From positions 1 through 8,858 of the forward strand of contig CAUJJY010000335.1 of the NCBI GenBank assembly GCA_963205155.1: a stretch of 8,858 nt of DNA, read 5' to 3'. This document shows, in pieces, positions 1 to 7,728 of this stretch. Source of the stretch: Candidatus Zixiibacteriota bacterium. Lineage in GTDB: Bacteria > Zixibacteria > MSB-5A5 > CAIYYT01. Each line of letters starts with the position of its first letter. The stretch's first letter is position 1. The position numbers were made by a program, and so were the translations under genes. Under the pieces are notes generated by a model. It was not told where the DNA came from and made no database searches. It was given only the letters and a program-made list of their open reading frames with translations.

Positions 1-99
1 CACCAAAATCGAATCGACCCCCTCTTGGGCGAACGTGCTCGCGCTTGTCGAGACAATGATCAGGCAGGCGATTCCCATGACTAAATTGAGTCTTTTCAT
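1..99 (-). CDS. N-terminus of an exported protein (partial, runs off the window)
   Basis: Only the first 33 codons are present. They begin at an ATG at 99-97 and the frame is open to position 1. The peptide starts MKRLNLVMGIACLIIVST and looks like a Sec signal peptide: two early basic residues, a hydrophobic core at about residues 5-16, then a small-residue stretch with a probable cleavage site after TFA (residue 24), leaving a mature N-terminus QEGVDS. A GTGGGG stretch 5-10 nt upstream is a passable ribosome binding site. It is the next gene after the large lipoprotein on the same strand, but a hairpin at 220-249 and a candidate promoter suggest it is transcribed separately. Nothing in the visible part identifies the mature protein, so no function is proposed. 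Confidence 0.7.
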   Translation of the reverse strand, partial: MKRLNLVMGIACLIIVSTSASTFAQEGVDSILV

Positions 100-127
100 T
101 TGTACCCCACATGTGAAGTGATACCTA

Positions 128-156
128 AATGAAGTCTCCGCCTTAAGTAATGTCAA
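128..156 (-). promoter_or_regulatory. Candidate sigma70-type promoter for the partial exported protein
   Basis: On the minus strand a perfect TTGACA (151-156) is followed after 17 nt by TTCATT (128-133). The -35 is ideal and the -10 matches TATAAT at only three of six positions. The predicted start lies about 20 nt before the ATG at 99. It sits downstream of the hairpin at 220-249, which fits an independent transcription unit. No other feature is seen in the 100-281 gap. Confidence 0.35.
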
Positions 157-219
157 CGGAAAAGTCGATGTTATGCACGTTTCGAGTCGTGAAGATTCAG
201 TGGAGATCATCAAACAAGT

Positions 220-249
220 ACGCCGCCGAGGTTGAACCTTCGGCGGCGT
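220..249 (-). terminator. Rho-independent-like terminator after the lipoprotein gene
   Basis: A 10-bp GC-rich inverted repeat (ACGCCGCCGA at 220-229, its complement at 240-249) can be lengthened by GG/CC pairs across a one-base bulge, leaving a very short loop. It begins about 32 nt after the lipoprotein stop codon at 282-284. On the minus strand the hairpin is followed by ACTTGTTTG, a poor but T-enriched tract, so termination may be incomplete or need help. There is no plus-strand gene for it to serve. Confidence 0.6.
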
Positions 250-281
250 CTTCATTACCCCAAATTACTTAACTCAGCCTA

Positions 282-2627
282 CTACAGTTCCGGGTTCTTT
301 TCCCAGAGCAAGATCTTGATCTCGCCCTCGTGGTCGGGATTCAGCCAATCCACGTTGGTCAACGTGTCGGCTGTGTAGACGCTGCCGTCTTGATGGTAGC
401 TGTTGCGGAACCACTGCAACTTGGTGAGTTTCGTCGGAATCTCCGGCGCCTCAATCCAATAATAACACAGGTAGCCGTTTTCGTCATCGAGGTTACCCTT
501 GAAGGGTAATTCAACGGCGGCGAGTTCGGTCAGTGTCCGTTCGGTCAGTTTGTTGTCGATGATGCGGTCGACCCGGAGGTAGCCGACAATTGAATCGATA
601 CTGGCGCCGCTCGGATCGAAGACGATGCGGAGGTTGTACGTTTCAGTGTAGAAGTCTTCGAGTGCCTGTGTGTAGCTCTTCGTGGCGACATTGCCGTTCC
701 ATATCAGATCGCGCTGGTTGCTGGCACTGGCAAAGAGTAACCCGAACATTCGCGTGTACTTCGTGTCAAACCATCCAAAGGCGTTAAACTGCTCGAATTT
801 ACAGCGTTTGATTTGGTCGAGCAGGGAAGCGGTCGCAAAGGTCTTGGTGTTGCTTGAGTAGTCGCCGACTATAACCGCCACATCGCTGTTTCCGGCTACT
901 TGCGGTACTTCCGCAACGATTACCGTGTCGTTCCACGAAACAATGCCTGTGGGGACACCGCTGAACGTTACTTGGCCGCCGTTCTTGCCGAATCCGACAC
1001 CCCGGATAGTGACCTCCGTGCCCGGTTCGCCCTGTGTTGGAGTGAGCGACTGGATACGCAACGGATAGTGCGAGAAGACCACATCGAATCCGTCGAGGTA
1101 CTTATTCGAAGCGTCGAACATCTCGGTTTCGACGGCAAACAGTGTGTCGCCGAAGCGAAGGTTGTCAGCGTAATCTTCGAGCAGGAAATCTTCTTTGTAC
1201 AGCTTTCCCGTCTTTGCGTTAACAGTCACACTCTGCTCCTTGACCTGAAGCGCGGGAATCTTGTATGCACCGTTTATAACTCGGTATAGTGATGACTTCA
1301 CATTCACCGTTGCAGGACTCGTCGAATTCATGTTCCAGACTCGGACTCCGCGCAGGTTGATTCCGGTAATGTCTCGCGGACGACCGGCAGAGCTCGTGAA
1401 GTTAAGTCCTGACTGCTTGGAGTGATCCCAAATGACTCGGTCGACGATCGCGTTGCCCCTCGTAAATGCCATCCCTTTTTCCAGACCGGCAATGAAGAGC
1501 GGATCGCGCTGACTATCCAACAACTCAATTGTCTGTAGGCTCCGATCGGCAGGTGGCGCTTCATTGATGCAGAATGTCGAGAAATAGTTGACAATGGTAA
1601 CGGGCCAGATGTCCCAGAACTCGCTCTTCAATTGTGCTGTAGTCACAGTTCGGTAAGGTAGCCGCAGCTGCCACATTTGCGGGTCATGGTAGGTAAGGGT
1701 TATCACTTGATTAGGTCCGGGATTTGTTATCTCGTAGCCGACAAACAGCCCTTGATGCGTGTTCATGTTGGCGAGCACCGGATAACCCTGGCTTAATTTT
1801 TCTAGAACGTGGTTGATAAAATTGCTGTAGGTACAAAACGTGTTGTACTCACCCTTCTTGTTAATCAAGATTTCGGTCCAGGCCGCCAGATCATCCATCC
1901 GGCGCCAATTCAGGCCGTCGTCCGGACCGACCTTGGTGAAGTACAGCAGTTTGTAAATCTCTTCATAGGCGAAGCGGTTGCTGTAGCTCTTTAGCATCAT
2001 TAGCCACGCCGCGGCCCAACAGGTGCCATAATCCTGTTCGTAATAACAATACTGCCCCGAAAACTTCTGCGTGACCGTTATAGGCGAACCAACTTCAATC
2101 ACATAGTTGCCGTTCGGCACCGACCCAAAGCCAGCCGTCCGCTTGGAGGTCCCGGCTTCACTCAAATCGACGATCATGGTGTCGGCAGTGACATTCACCT
2201 GAACAGTCAGGTGAGTCAATTCTTCGTTATCGGACGAGCGATAAGCCGCACCTATCAAAGATGTGTCTTGATCCGTCGGTAGAGGAATACGCAGGTAGCT
2301 CGCATCCAACGCACCTTCTGCTTTCACGTTGAGGACGGTCTGACATTCGTGAGCAAAGTTCTTATCTTCGCCAAACTGCGACAATTCAACCTTTACTTTG
2401 CCGCTCACCGCCCCGGCGGGAATCTCTAGCGCCATGCCGTTCTTAAGTGAGAGTGTTGCTCCGGTTTCGGTGACCTCGGTGCTGACCTGATCAACCACTG
2501 TCGGACCAACGGGAGGATTGTCGTCCGGACTATTGGATGAAGAAGAGCAACTATCTATGGCAAACGCCGCAAGCAAAATGAGAAGTAGGATTGGCATCGC
2601 CTGCCGGCGTATTTTGGGGGTTTTCAT
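282..2627 (-). CDS. Large surface lipoprotein with ZU5-like, C39-like cysteine peptidase and IPT/TIG domains
   Basis: This 781-residue protein starts at the ATG at 2627, which has a strong AAAGGAG ribosome binding site 6 nt upstream. Residues 1-27 are a lipoprotein signal: basic start, an ILLLILLAAFA core, then Cys27 in IDSC. Asp at -2 of the lipobox is unusual. A Ser/Pro/Asp-rich tether (28-42) follows. Residues about 50-180 contain GMALEIPAGAVSGKVKVEL, a pattern typical of ZU5-like beta domains in bacterial lipoproteins. Residues about 188-350 look like a papain-fold C39-like peptidase: Gln198 and Cys203 in EQDYGTCWAAA, His291 in NTHQGLFVGYE and Asp315 in TYHDPQ form the expected oxyanion/Cys-His-Asp set. 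Residues 523-597 are an IPT/TIG beta-sandwich (TPTQGEPGTEVTIRGVGFG). Residues 360-520 and 600-781 are not recognised. It is probably an envelope-anchored peptidase or binding protein facing outward. The order of catalytic residues supports activity, but the substrate is unknown and a non-catalytic role is possible. It stands alone between a promoter candidate and a hairpin. Confidence 0.93.
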   Translation of the reverse strand: MKTPKIRRQAMPILLLILLAAFAIDSCSSSSNSPDDNPPVGPTVVDQVSTEVTETGATLSLKNGMALEIPAGAVSGKVKVELSQFGEDKNFAHECQTVLNVKAEGALDASYLRIPLPTDQDTSLIGAAYRSSDNEELTHLTVQVNVTADTMIVDLSEAGTSKRTAGFGSVPNGNYVIEVGSPITVTQKFSGQYCYYEQDYGTCWAAAWLMMLKSYSNRFAYEEIYKLLYFTKVGPDDGLNWRRMDDLAAWTEILINKKGEYNTFCTYSNFINHVLEKLSQGYPVLANMNTHQGLFVGYEITNPGPNQVITLTYHDPQMWQLRLPYRTVTTAQLKSEFWDIWPVTIVNYFSTFCINEAPPADRSLQTIELLDSQRDPLFIAGLEKGMAFTRGNAIVDRVIWDHSKQSGLNFTSSAGRPRDITGINLRGVRVWNMNSTSPATVNVKSSLYRVINGAYKIPALQVKEQSVTVNAKTGKLYKEDFLLEDYADNLRFGDTLFAVETEMFDASNKYLDGFDVVFSHYPLRIQSLTPTQGEPGTEVTIRGVGFGKNGGQVTFSGVPTGIVSWNDTVIVAEVPQVAGNSDVAVIVGDYSSNTKTFATASLLDQIKRCKFEQFNAFGWFDTKYTRMFGLLFASASNQRDLIWNGNVATKSYTQALEDFYTETYNLRIVFDPSGASIDSIVGYLRVDRIIDNKLTERTLTELAAVELPFKGNLDDENGYLCYYWIEAPEIPTKLTKLQWFRNSYHQDGSVYTADTLTNVDWLNPDHEGEIKILLWEKNPEL

Positions 2628-2700
2628 CTGTGTCTCCTTTCAGCGAATGCGAAGCAACCGGTTGTAATTGTCATCGTGGCGGGAACCCCAGCCGCCTACT

Positions 2701-2728
2701 AAGATAGAGCAAACCATCAATAAAGCAA
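2701..2728 (-). promoter_or_regulatory. Candidate promoter for the lipoprotein gene
   Basis: On the minus strand TTGCTT (2723-2728) is followed after 16 nt by TATCTT (2701-2706). This places the start about 65 nt upstream of the ATG at 2627. Both hexamers are partial matches to the sigma70 consensus. The 197-nt gap between the kinase and the lipoprotein shows no clear terminator for the kinase, so read-through into the lipoprotein gene remains possible. Confidence 0.3.
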
Positions 2729-2824
2729 TCTGAAAATAGAGGAAAAACTATACGTTACTTTTTGCCGGGATGGATCAACGAATAAAGCAGGTCGCCCGAG
2801 GGATATTGTCGGTAAGGTTACGTA

Positions 2825-5596
2825 CTAAGGGGTTAGTCTGGAGCCTATTGATTCTGATGGTTCATTGGAGTGCACTTTCGCCCGCTCTGTCCCCCGGTCC
2901 AATTCTTTGCGCACTGCCGTCGCGATGGCCCGGATCGTAAGCGGCTTCTTCACAAATGCACCGGCTCCGCAGGCTTGCATCTCGTTTACCCGGTCGCTTT
3001 CCGAAAAACCGGAAACGATGATCGCCCTCTGCCCGGGACAAATCTCAAGGGCTTGCCTGAACGTTTCGGAGCCATCGATGCCGCCGGGCATGATCATGTC
3101 AAGCAACAGCAGGTCGGCTGTCGCTTGCCTAAGCAAATCGATAGCCTCTTCACCGCTTGAAGCCTGTGCAGTCCTATAGCCAAGTTTGCTCAAAATTCTT
3201 GCCAGGACTCCGCGCTGCATGGCGTCATCATCGACAATCAGGATACTCTCCGAGCCGCCCTTGATTTCCTCTGATCGTTCGATGGTCTCCTGCTCCCGGC
3301 ATGCTGGAAGATACAAATAGAATTTCGTCCCTTGACCAACCTTGGAGTTGAGGTCCACGAACCCGCCGTGATCCTTGATGACACTGTCGACAACACTCAA
3401 TCCCAGCCCCGATCCGCGCCGCCGGTCCGCCGTCTTCATCGTGAAAAACGGCTCAAAGATTCTTTGCAGGATGTTTTCAGGCATGCCGATCCCGGTGTCG
3501 GCGATGGTAATCTTGACATACTCCCCCTTCGGCACACGACCGTAGCCAACCGTCACGTCGTCGGCATAATAGTTCTCGGTGCGGATTGAAATCTTGCCTA
3601 CATCGTTAAGCGCATCGTGCGCATTATGAAGCAAATTGCTGATTGCACGGCGAATCTGTGCAACTCCACCCTTGACACTCATGAGGTCCGGCGACAAATC
3701 GACTTCGCAGATTACGGTCGCCGGCAATGGCTCCAGTTCTTTCAGCGATTCCTTGATAATCGAATTCAGATTGAGCAATTCAACGGAATAATGACCACGA
3801 CGGCCAAGGGTCAACAGATCCTGATTGATAGCCGCGATTTGGTGTGCAGCGCTTTCGATAGCGTTTAAGTATTCATAGACATCGTTATTAATCGGTATCT
3901 CGCCGCGAATTAGTTCGGGATACGCCATAACGGGACCCAGAAGATTATTGAAATCGTGCGCCACCTGACCGGCTATTCGACCAACGGTCTCCAGACGCTG
4001 TGCCCGCGCTTCCAGTTCCCGGAGTCGCTTAGTTTCGGTGATATTAAGCAGGTTACACAGTACCGCGCATCGACCGTCCCACTCGATGTAGGACGCGGCA
4101 ACCTCGAAATCGATCTGTGTTGCTGCCCGATTCACGGCACGGACTGCGATCTGGCGGGCCTGTGATCTCTGATTGCCGCCTTCCTTTAACAACACTTCCA
4201 TTGCCGGTCGATCGTCGATATGAAACTGCGCCAACGGGTCCGATCCTGCCAACTTGTCCGCCGAACATTCGAGCAGTTTTGCCAAAATTGGATTGGTGTA
4301 CTTGATCAAGCCATCCTGAACAATCCAGATTCCAGTCAGCGCGTTCTCGCTCATGGCACGAAAACGATCTTCGCTGGTCTTGAGCATCCGCTCGCTCTCA
4401 CGCTGGCGGAGAATCTTGATCAGCTCGACTGCGAGCAACTGAAGATGGGTAGCATCGATTTCGTCGTAGGCATCTTCTTTGTTGCCCACCCCGAACACCA
4501 GTCTCACCTTGTCGCCCTCCATCACTGGCACGCTCAAGAATCGGCGCACCGGTGAATGACCTGCTGGAAGCCCTTTCTGGTTGGGCGAACTCGGAAAGTC
4601 ATTGTAGATCACTGGCCGGCCTTGCCGTATGCAGTCAACCCAGTTTCCAGCCACCTCGATCGGGTAATGTGTGTCATACGCTGCAGTGCATCCCTTGAGC
4701 GCTTCACCATTCCAAGCAGTGAGAATAATCTCCTTTTGATCGTCGGAGATCTTATGGAAGAATCCGATCTTGCTCCTTGTTAGAGCAACCGCCTGATCCA
4801 TAGCGTAATCACAGAACTCACGGTCAGGCAACGAAACTGCTTCTCCGTAAATTCGCACCAGAATAGAATCCAGCTGCGCCTTGCGCAGTTCTCGCTGTTC
4901 ACCCCGTACCCGCTCGGTGACGTCTTCGATAACGGCCATCGAACGCAACACAGTACCATCGGCGTTCTTTTCGGAGATTGCGGATAGCAGGACATCCATA
5001 ATCTCACCGTTCTTTTTCACGAAGCGATAAGGCACTCGGTGGCATTCACCGGTCCGCATGAATTCCGGCAGGATGACTTCTCGCGCGAACTGTGCCGACT
5101 CGGTTGTGAGAAATTCAGTGGATCGGTGCCCAATTACCTCATCCAACTGATACCCCATCTTGTCGAGCCAGCAATCGCTCACACTCACCAGCCGACCCTG
5201 GCTGTCAATCGAGTGCAGCATTGCAGGAGTTGAGTGATAGAGACTGCGGTACCGCGATTCGCTTTCACGTGCGGCGTTCTCCGCCCGTCGCCGCTGTGCG
5301 ATCTCGGACTTCAGCGGCTTGAGCACAACAAAATACAAGCAGGGCAGAATACAAAGTGCCGCCAATGACGCATCGAATATGATCGTTGTCCATGCGCGGG
5401 TCAGGGAAAGTACCGGCAAGAGGACCATGAGCAGTGCCTCGACAACGAAGATCGAGATGAACATCAAGACCACCGCACGCCGAAGCAAGGGCCGATACTG
5501 GCGATCCGACAATGCCGATGCGGGTTCGACTTCGCTGTCCGCCGTGATTTGATGGTTGGACTTGTCCTTGTCGATGATGCCGCCGACAATCTTCAT
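2825..5596 (-). CDS. Hybrid sensor histidine kinase (2 TM, PAS, GAF, PAS, HisKA, HATPase, receiver)
   Basis: This 923-residue kinase starts at the ATG at 5596 with GGAG 5 nt upstream. Two membrane helices lie at about residues 41-63 and 70-92, separated by a loop of only a few residues, so there is no periplasmic sensor domain. A linker helix follows, then a PAS domain (about 115-230), a GAF domain (about 245-400, with GVGNKEDAYDEID) and a second PAS domain (about 405-522). The kinase core has the H-box VAHDFNNLL with phospho-acceptor His547, N-box NLLHNAHDA (Asn654 and Asn658), G1 box DTGIG (Asp700), F-box FEPFF (714-718) and G2 box GSGLGLS (728-734). A C-terminal receiver (784-900) keeps the acidic pair Asp789/Asp790, phospho-acceptor Asp833, Ser862 and Lys884. 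All residues needed for autophosphorylation and transfer to the receiver are present. There is no HPt domain or DNA-binding output, and no separate response regulator gene here, so the downstream partner is elsewhere. It follows the cytochrome operon on the same strand after 158 nt. A weak promoter (GATAAT at 5667-5672, TCAACT at 5690-5695) could serve it. The signal is unknown. Confidence 0.95.
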   Translation of the reverse strand: MKIVGGIIDKDKSNHQITADSEVEPASALSDRQYRPLLRRAVVLMFISIFVVEALLMVLLPVLSLTRAWTTIIFDASLAALCILPCLYFVVLKPLKSEIAQRRRAENAARESESRYRSLYHSTPAMLHSIDSQGRLVSVSDCWLDKMGYQLDEVIGHRSTEFLTTESAQFAREVILPEFMRTGECHRVPYRFVKKNGEIMDVLLSAISEKNADGTVLRSMAVIEDVTERVRGEQRELRKAQLDSILVRIYGEAVSLPDREFCDYAMDQAVALTRSKIGFFHKISDDQKEIILTAWNGEALKGCTAAYDTHYPIEVAGNWVDCIRQGRPVIYNDFPSSPNQKGLPAGHSPVRRFLSVPVMEGDKVRLVFGVGNKEDAYDEIDATHLQLLAVELIKILRQRESERMLKTSEDRFRAMSENALTGIWIVQDGLIKYTNPILAKLLECSADKLAGSDPLAQFHIDDRPAMEVLLKEGGNQRSQARQIAVRAVNRAATQIDFEVAASYIEWDGRCAVLCNLLNITETKRLRELEARAQRLETVGRIAGQVAHDFNNLLGPVMAYPELIRGEIPINNDVYEYLNAIESAAHQIAAINQDLLTLGRRGHYSVELLNLNSIIKESLKELEPLPATVICEVDLSPDLMSVKGGVAQIRRAISNLLHNAHDALNDVGKISIRTENYYADDVTVGYGRVPKGEYVKITIADTGIGMPENILQRIFEPFFTMKTADRRRGSGLGLSVVDSVIKDHGGFVDLNSKVGQGTKFYLYLPACREQETIERSEEIKGGSESILIVDDDAMQRGVLARILSKLGYRTAQASSGEEAIDLLRQATADLLLLDMIMPGGIDGSETFRQALEICPGQRAIIVSGFSESDRVNEMQACGAGAFVKKPLTIRAIATAVRKELDRGTERAKVHSNEPSESIGSRLTP

Positions 5597-5701
5597 GGAG
5601 TCTCCACGACTGTGTGACTTCGATACGGGCTCGTCTGTTGTCTGGTTGTTACTGCCTTATTGAAATATTATCGACAAGGCGGTAGACATAGTTGAGTACT
5701 G

Positions 5702-5748
5702 CAGTGCCAAATACTGGAAGATTGTCGGGCTCGATTTGTCTCGCACTG
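5702..5748 (-). terminator. Imperfect hairpin just after the NrfD-like gene
   Basis: CAGTGC (5702-5707) pairs with GCACTG (5743-5748), and the adjoining CAAAT (5708-5712) pairs with ATTTG (5734-5738) across a four-base bulge, enclosing a 21-nt loop. It starts 7 nt beyond the NrfD-like stop codon. No T tract follows on the minus strand, so it could attenuate or stabilise the 3' end of the operon transcript rather than act as a classical terminator. Confidence 0.25.
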
Positions 5749-5754
5749 TTATGG

Positions 5755-6954
5755 CTATACACCCCTTGGCTTTGCACCCATCCAGACCGGCATCACGCGC
5801 GATAGGACATAAAGAATGACAAACGGCATTATCAGCATGGTGGAAGCCACCAGCAGACCTTCAATTCCGAACAATTCCAGTTTGTAAATTGTCAAGCCGC
5901 GTAGCGACTTCGAGAACAATTGCCCGCCGATCACGACATTCCAACGCGTGCTGAAAATTCCGATTTGCACCAGAACCGCACAAATGAAGTAGAGCAGTCG
6001 GCGCATCTCGTCTTGCATCCGCGCAAATCGTGCCACCGCAAGTCCAACCAGTGGGACGGCGGATCCAATTATGATCTGGGTGACAATTAAGCTGATGAAC
6101 AAACGACTGCTGATCATCTGCGAAAGAATGTTGATCGATTCTTCCGATTCGTACAGCCTGTGTACAAAATCGAGAAGTTCAAGCGAGAAATCGACAATCA
6201 TCGCATAAAGCAGAAACTCGCCCAGTTTGTTCAGGCACGACATGTCGATCTGCCGCCCCCGCAAGAGCGACATCAGCAGGTACAACAGCAAAATGATCGC
6301 AATACCGGAGACTATTGCCGAGAACAGAAATACGATCGGCATCAGTACACTGCTCCACCACGGATTGGCTTTAACCGATCCAAAGATGAATCCTACGTAC
6401 CCATGAAGCAGAAACGCCGAGGGAATACCAATGATCGTGATCACCCGACCGATCTTCTCATCCCAGGCCAGCGCTTTCGGCGAAATGTCGGTCGCCCCCA
6501 ATGTAAGAATTTTATAGACAATCTTGCGCCACCCACGGCTGCTATTTGACCACACTACGAAATCGTGGCGATAGTCGAACCAGATTTCGAGCAGCAGAAC
6601 CACCATCAAGTACCAGGCATAAACAAATCCAAACATGGCCATCGCCGAACTGGTGTGAGGCGTCAAGAACATCTCCAGGGCGCGCTCCGGTCTTCCCAAA
6701 TGTGCTAACAATGGCAGCGGCGCCACGATTAGAAACGCGAGCGCTCCCAGTAGCGATAGGCGGTATACCGGCTGCAACGCCTTCACTTTGAAAACCCGTT
6801 CCAGTGAAGCCAAAATAAATGCGCCCGCGACTAACCCAGTAAGATAGGGGTAGACTACGATTAGTATGCTCCAGTGCAGTTCATACTCATTGGGATAGAT
6901 GTAACCGGTCACTCCCGATAGCGTCTCGCCCGCAGTTGCTAATAAGTCCATCAT
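5755..6954 (-). CDS. NrfD/PsrC-family quinone-interacting membrane subunit
   Basis: This 399-residue protein has about nine clear hydrophobic spans, at roughly 28-50, 66-86, 104-124, 170-192, 203-229, 245-265, 284-308, 318-336 and 365-387. NrfD-like proteins usually have eight to ten. Family signatures are YPYLTGLVAGAFI in the first helix, AHLGRPERALEMF after the second, and RWNVVIGGQLFSKS (337-350) near the end; the last is typical of the longer HybB/DsrP/HmcC-type branch. Such subunits exchange electrons between the menaquinone pool and a periplasmic FeS partner and may contribute to charge separation. The start at 6954 is 3 nt after the stop of the FeS gene, with GAGGTG about 9 nt upstream inside that gene. 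A second ATG follows directly. Close coupling with the FeS and octahaem cytochrome genes makes it the membrane arm of one complex. The direction of electron flow cannot be read from sequence. Confidence 0.93.
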   Translation of the reverse strand: MMDLLATAGETLSGVTGYIYPNEYELHWSILIVVYPYLTGLVAGAFILASLERVFKVKALQPVYRLSLLGALAFLIVAPLPLLAHLGRPERALEMFLTPHTSSAMAMFGFVYAWYLMVVLLLEIWFDYRHDFVVWSNSSRGWRKIVYKILTLGATDISPKALAWDEKIGRVITIIGIPSAFLLHGYVGFIFGSVKANPWWSSVLMPIVFLFSAIVSGIAIILLLYLLMSLLRGRQIDMSCLNKLGEFLLYAMIVDFSLELLDFVHRLYESEESINILSQMISSRLFISLIVTQIIIGSAVPLVGLAVARFARMQDEMRRLLYFICAVLVQIGIFSTRWNVVIGGQLFSKSLRGLTIYKLELFGIEGLLVASTMLIMPFVILYVLSRVMPVWMGAKPRGV

Positions 6955-6957
6955 ATC

Positions 6958-7728
6958 CTATATCACCTCTCCGTCGGCGCCGGCATAGAACACTTTGGGC
7001 TTTGTGTTCAGCCACGGCTTCAAGACGTTGACCTCGTTGAATCGCAGGAATCGTAATAGGGGAGAACTACTCTTGTCCAGCTCGCCGAACACCCGCGCTT
7101 GCGTCGGGCAAACTTCAACACATGCAGGCAGCATACCTTTGGTTATCCGGTGATAACAGAATGTGCACTTGTCGGCGACCTTCTCTTCCGGGTGAAGATA
7201 CCGCGCTCCGTAAGGACAGGCTTGAATACAGTAGCGGCAGCCCACGCAGTAGGTTTCGTCAACTAAAACTACGCCATCGCGCGTGGTGAACGTCGCTCCC
7301 ACCGGACAGACCTGCACGCAGGGTGCCTGCTCGCAATGGTTGCATAGTTTGGGTACGAAGAAAGTCCGCAGAATCGACTTGTCGTCCTCAACCTGGTTGA
7401 AGCCATTGATGCCACCGTTCGGCGACTCAACATGCGTCTCTCCCTTAATCGGGACCACGTACCGTTCGATCCATGTGCGGAAGAACATCGGTTCCTTGGG
7501 AACGTGGTTCTCTTCTTTGCACGCAACAGCGCAGCGACCGCATCCGATGCACTTGTGAATATCCACTCCCATTGCATAGTTGTGCTGGGTTGGATCGTTG
7601 TCTTTCTGGGCTTCGGCCAGCAACGCCATTGGATCAACCGTCGCCGCCAGCGTTAACCACAGCGTCAGCTTCGTCGAGAGATTCTCCATGAAGTCGCGGC
7701 GCGACATGCCCGGATGTTGTGCGCTCAT
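6958..7728 (-). CDS. Tat-exported four-[4Fe-4S] ferredoxin-like electron transfer subunit
   Basis: Taken from the ATG at 7728 the protein has 256 residues. This start overlaps the cytochrome stop as ATGA, has GGAGG 7 nt upstream, and places a twin-arginine signal at the N-terminus (SRRDFM, residues 9-14, a hydrophobic segment at about 20-37, possible cleavage after AEA at residue 40). The frame is open upstream to an ATG at 7854, but that extension would overlap the cytochrome gene and bury the Tat motif. Four cysteine groups follow: C60/63/66/70, C129/132/137/141, C161/164/167/171 and C188/191/203/207, each of four cysteines, in the arrangement seen in NrfC/PsrB/DmsB/DsrO/HmcB-like subunits. 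It should sit on the periplasmic face, wiring the NrfD-like membrane protein to the octahaem cytochrome. All sixteen ligands are intact. No catalytic molybdopterin subunit accompanies it. Confidence 0.94.
   Translation of the reverse strand: MSAQHPGMSRRDFMENLSTKLTLWLTLAATVDPMALLAEAQKDNDPTQHNYAMGVDIHKCIGCGRCAVACKEENHVPKEPMFFRTWIERYVVPIKGETHVESPNGGINGFNQVEDDKSILRTFFVPKLCNHCEQAPCVQVCPVGATFTTRDGVVLVDETYCVGCRYCIQACPYGARYLHPEEKVADKCTFCYHRITKGMLPACVEVCPTQARVFGELDKSSSPLLRFLRFNEVNVLKPWLNTKPKVFYAGADGEVI

Noticed and set aside
900..1289. 129-codon plus-strand open frame inside the lipoprotein gene
   Set aside because: It lies wholly antisense to a gene with clear domains, has no convincing ribosome binding site, and its translation shows no recognisable motif.
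5651..5683. ACTGCCTT/AAGGCGGT inverted repeat upstream of the kinase
   Set aside because: The arms need a G-T pair and enclose a 17-nt AT-rich loop, so the structure would be weak; it may be chance.
6160..6549. 129-codon plus-strand open frame opposite the NrfD-like gene
   Set aside because: The charged, low-complexity translation is what an antisense read of hydrophobic helices gives; the membrane protein on the other strand is well supported.
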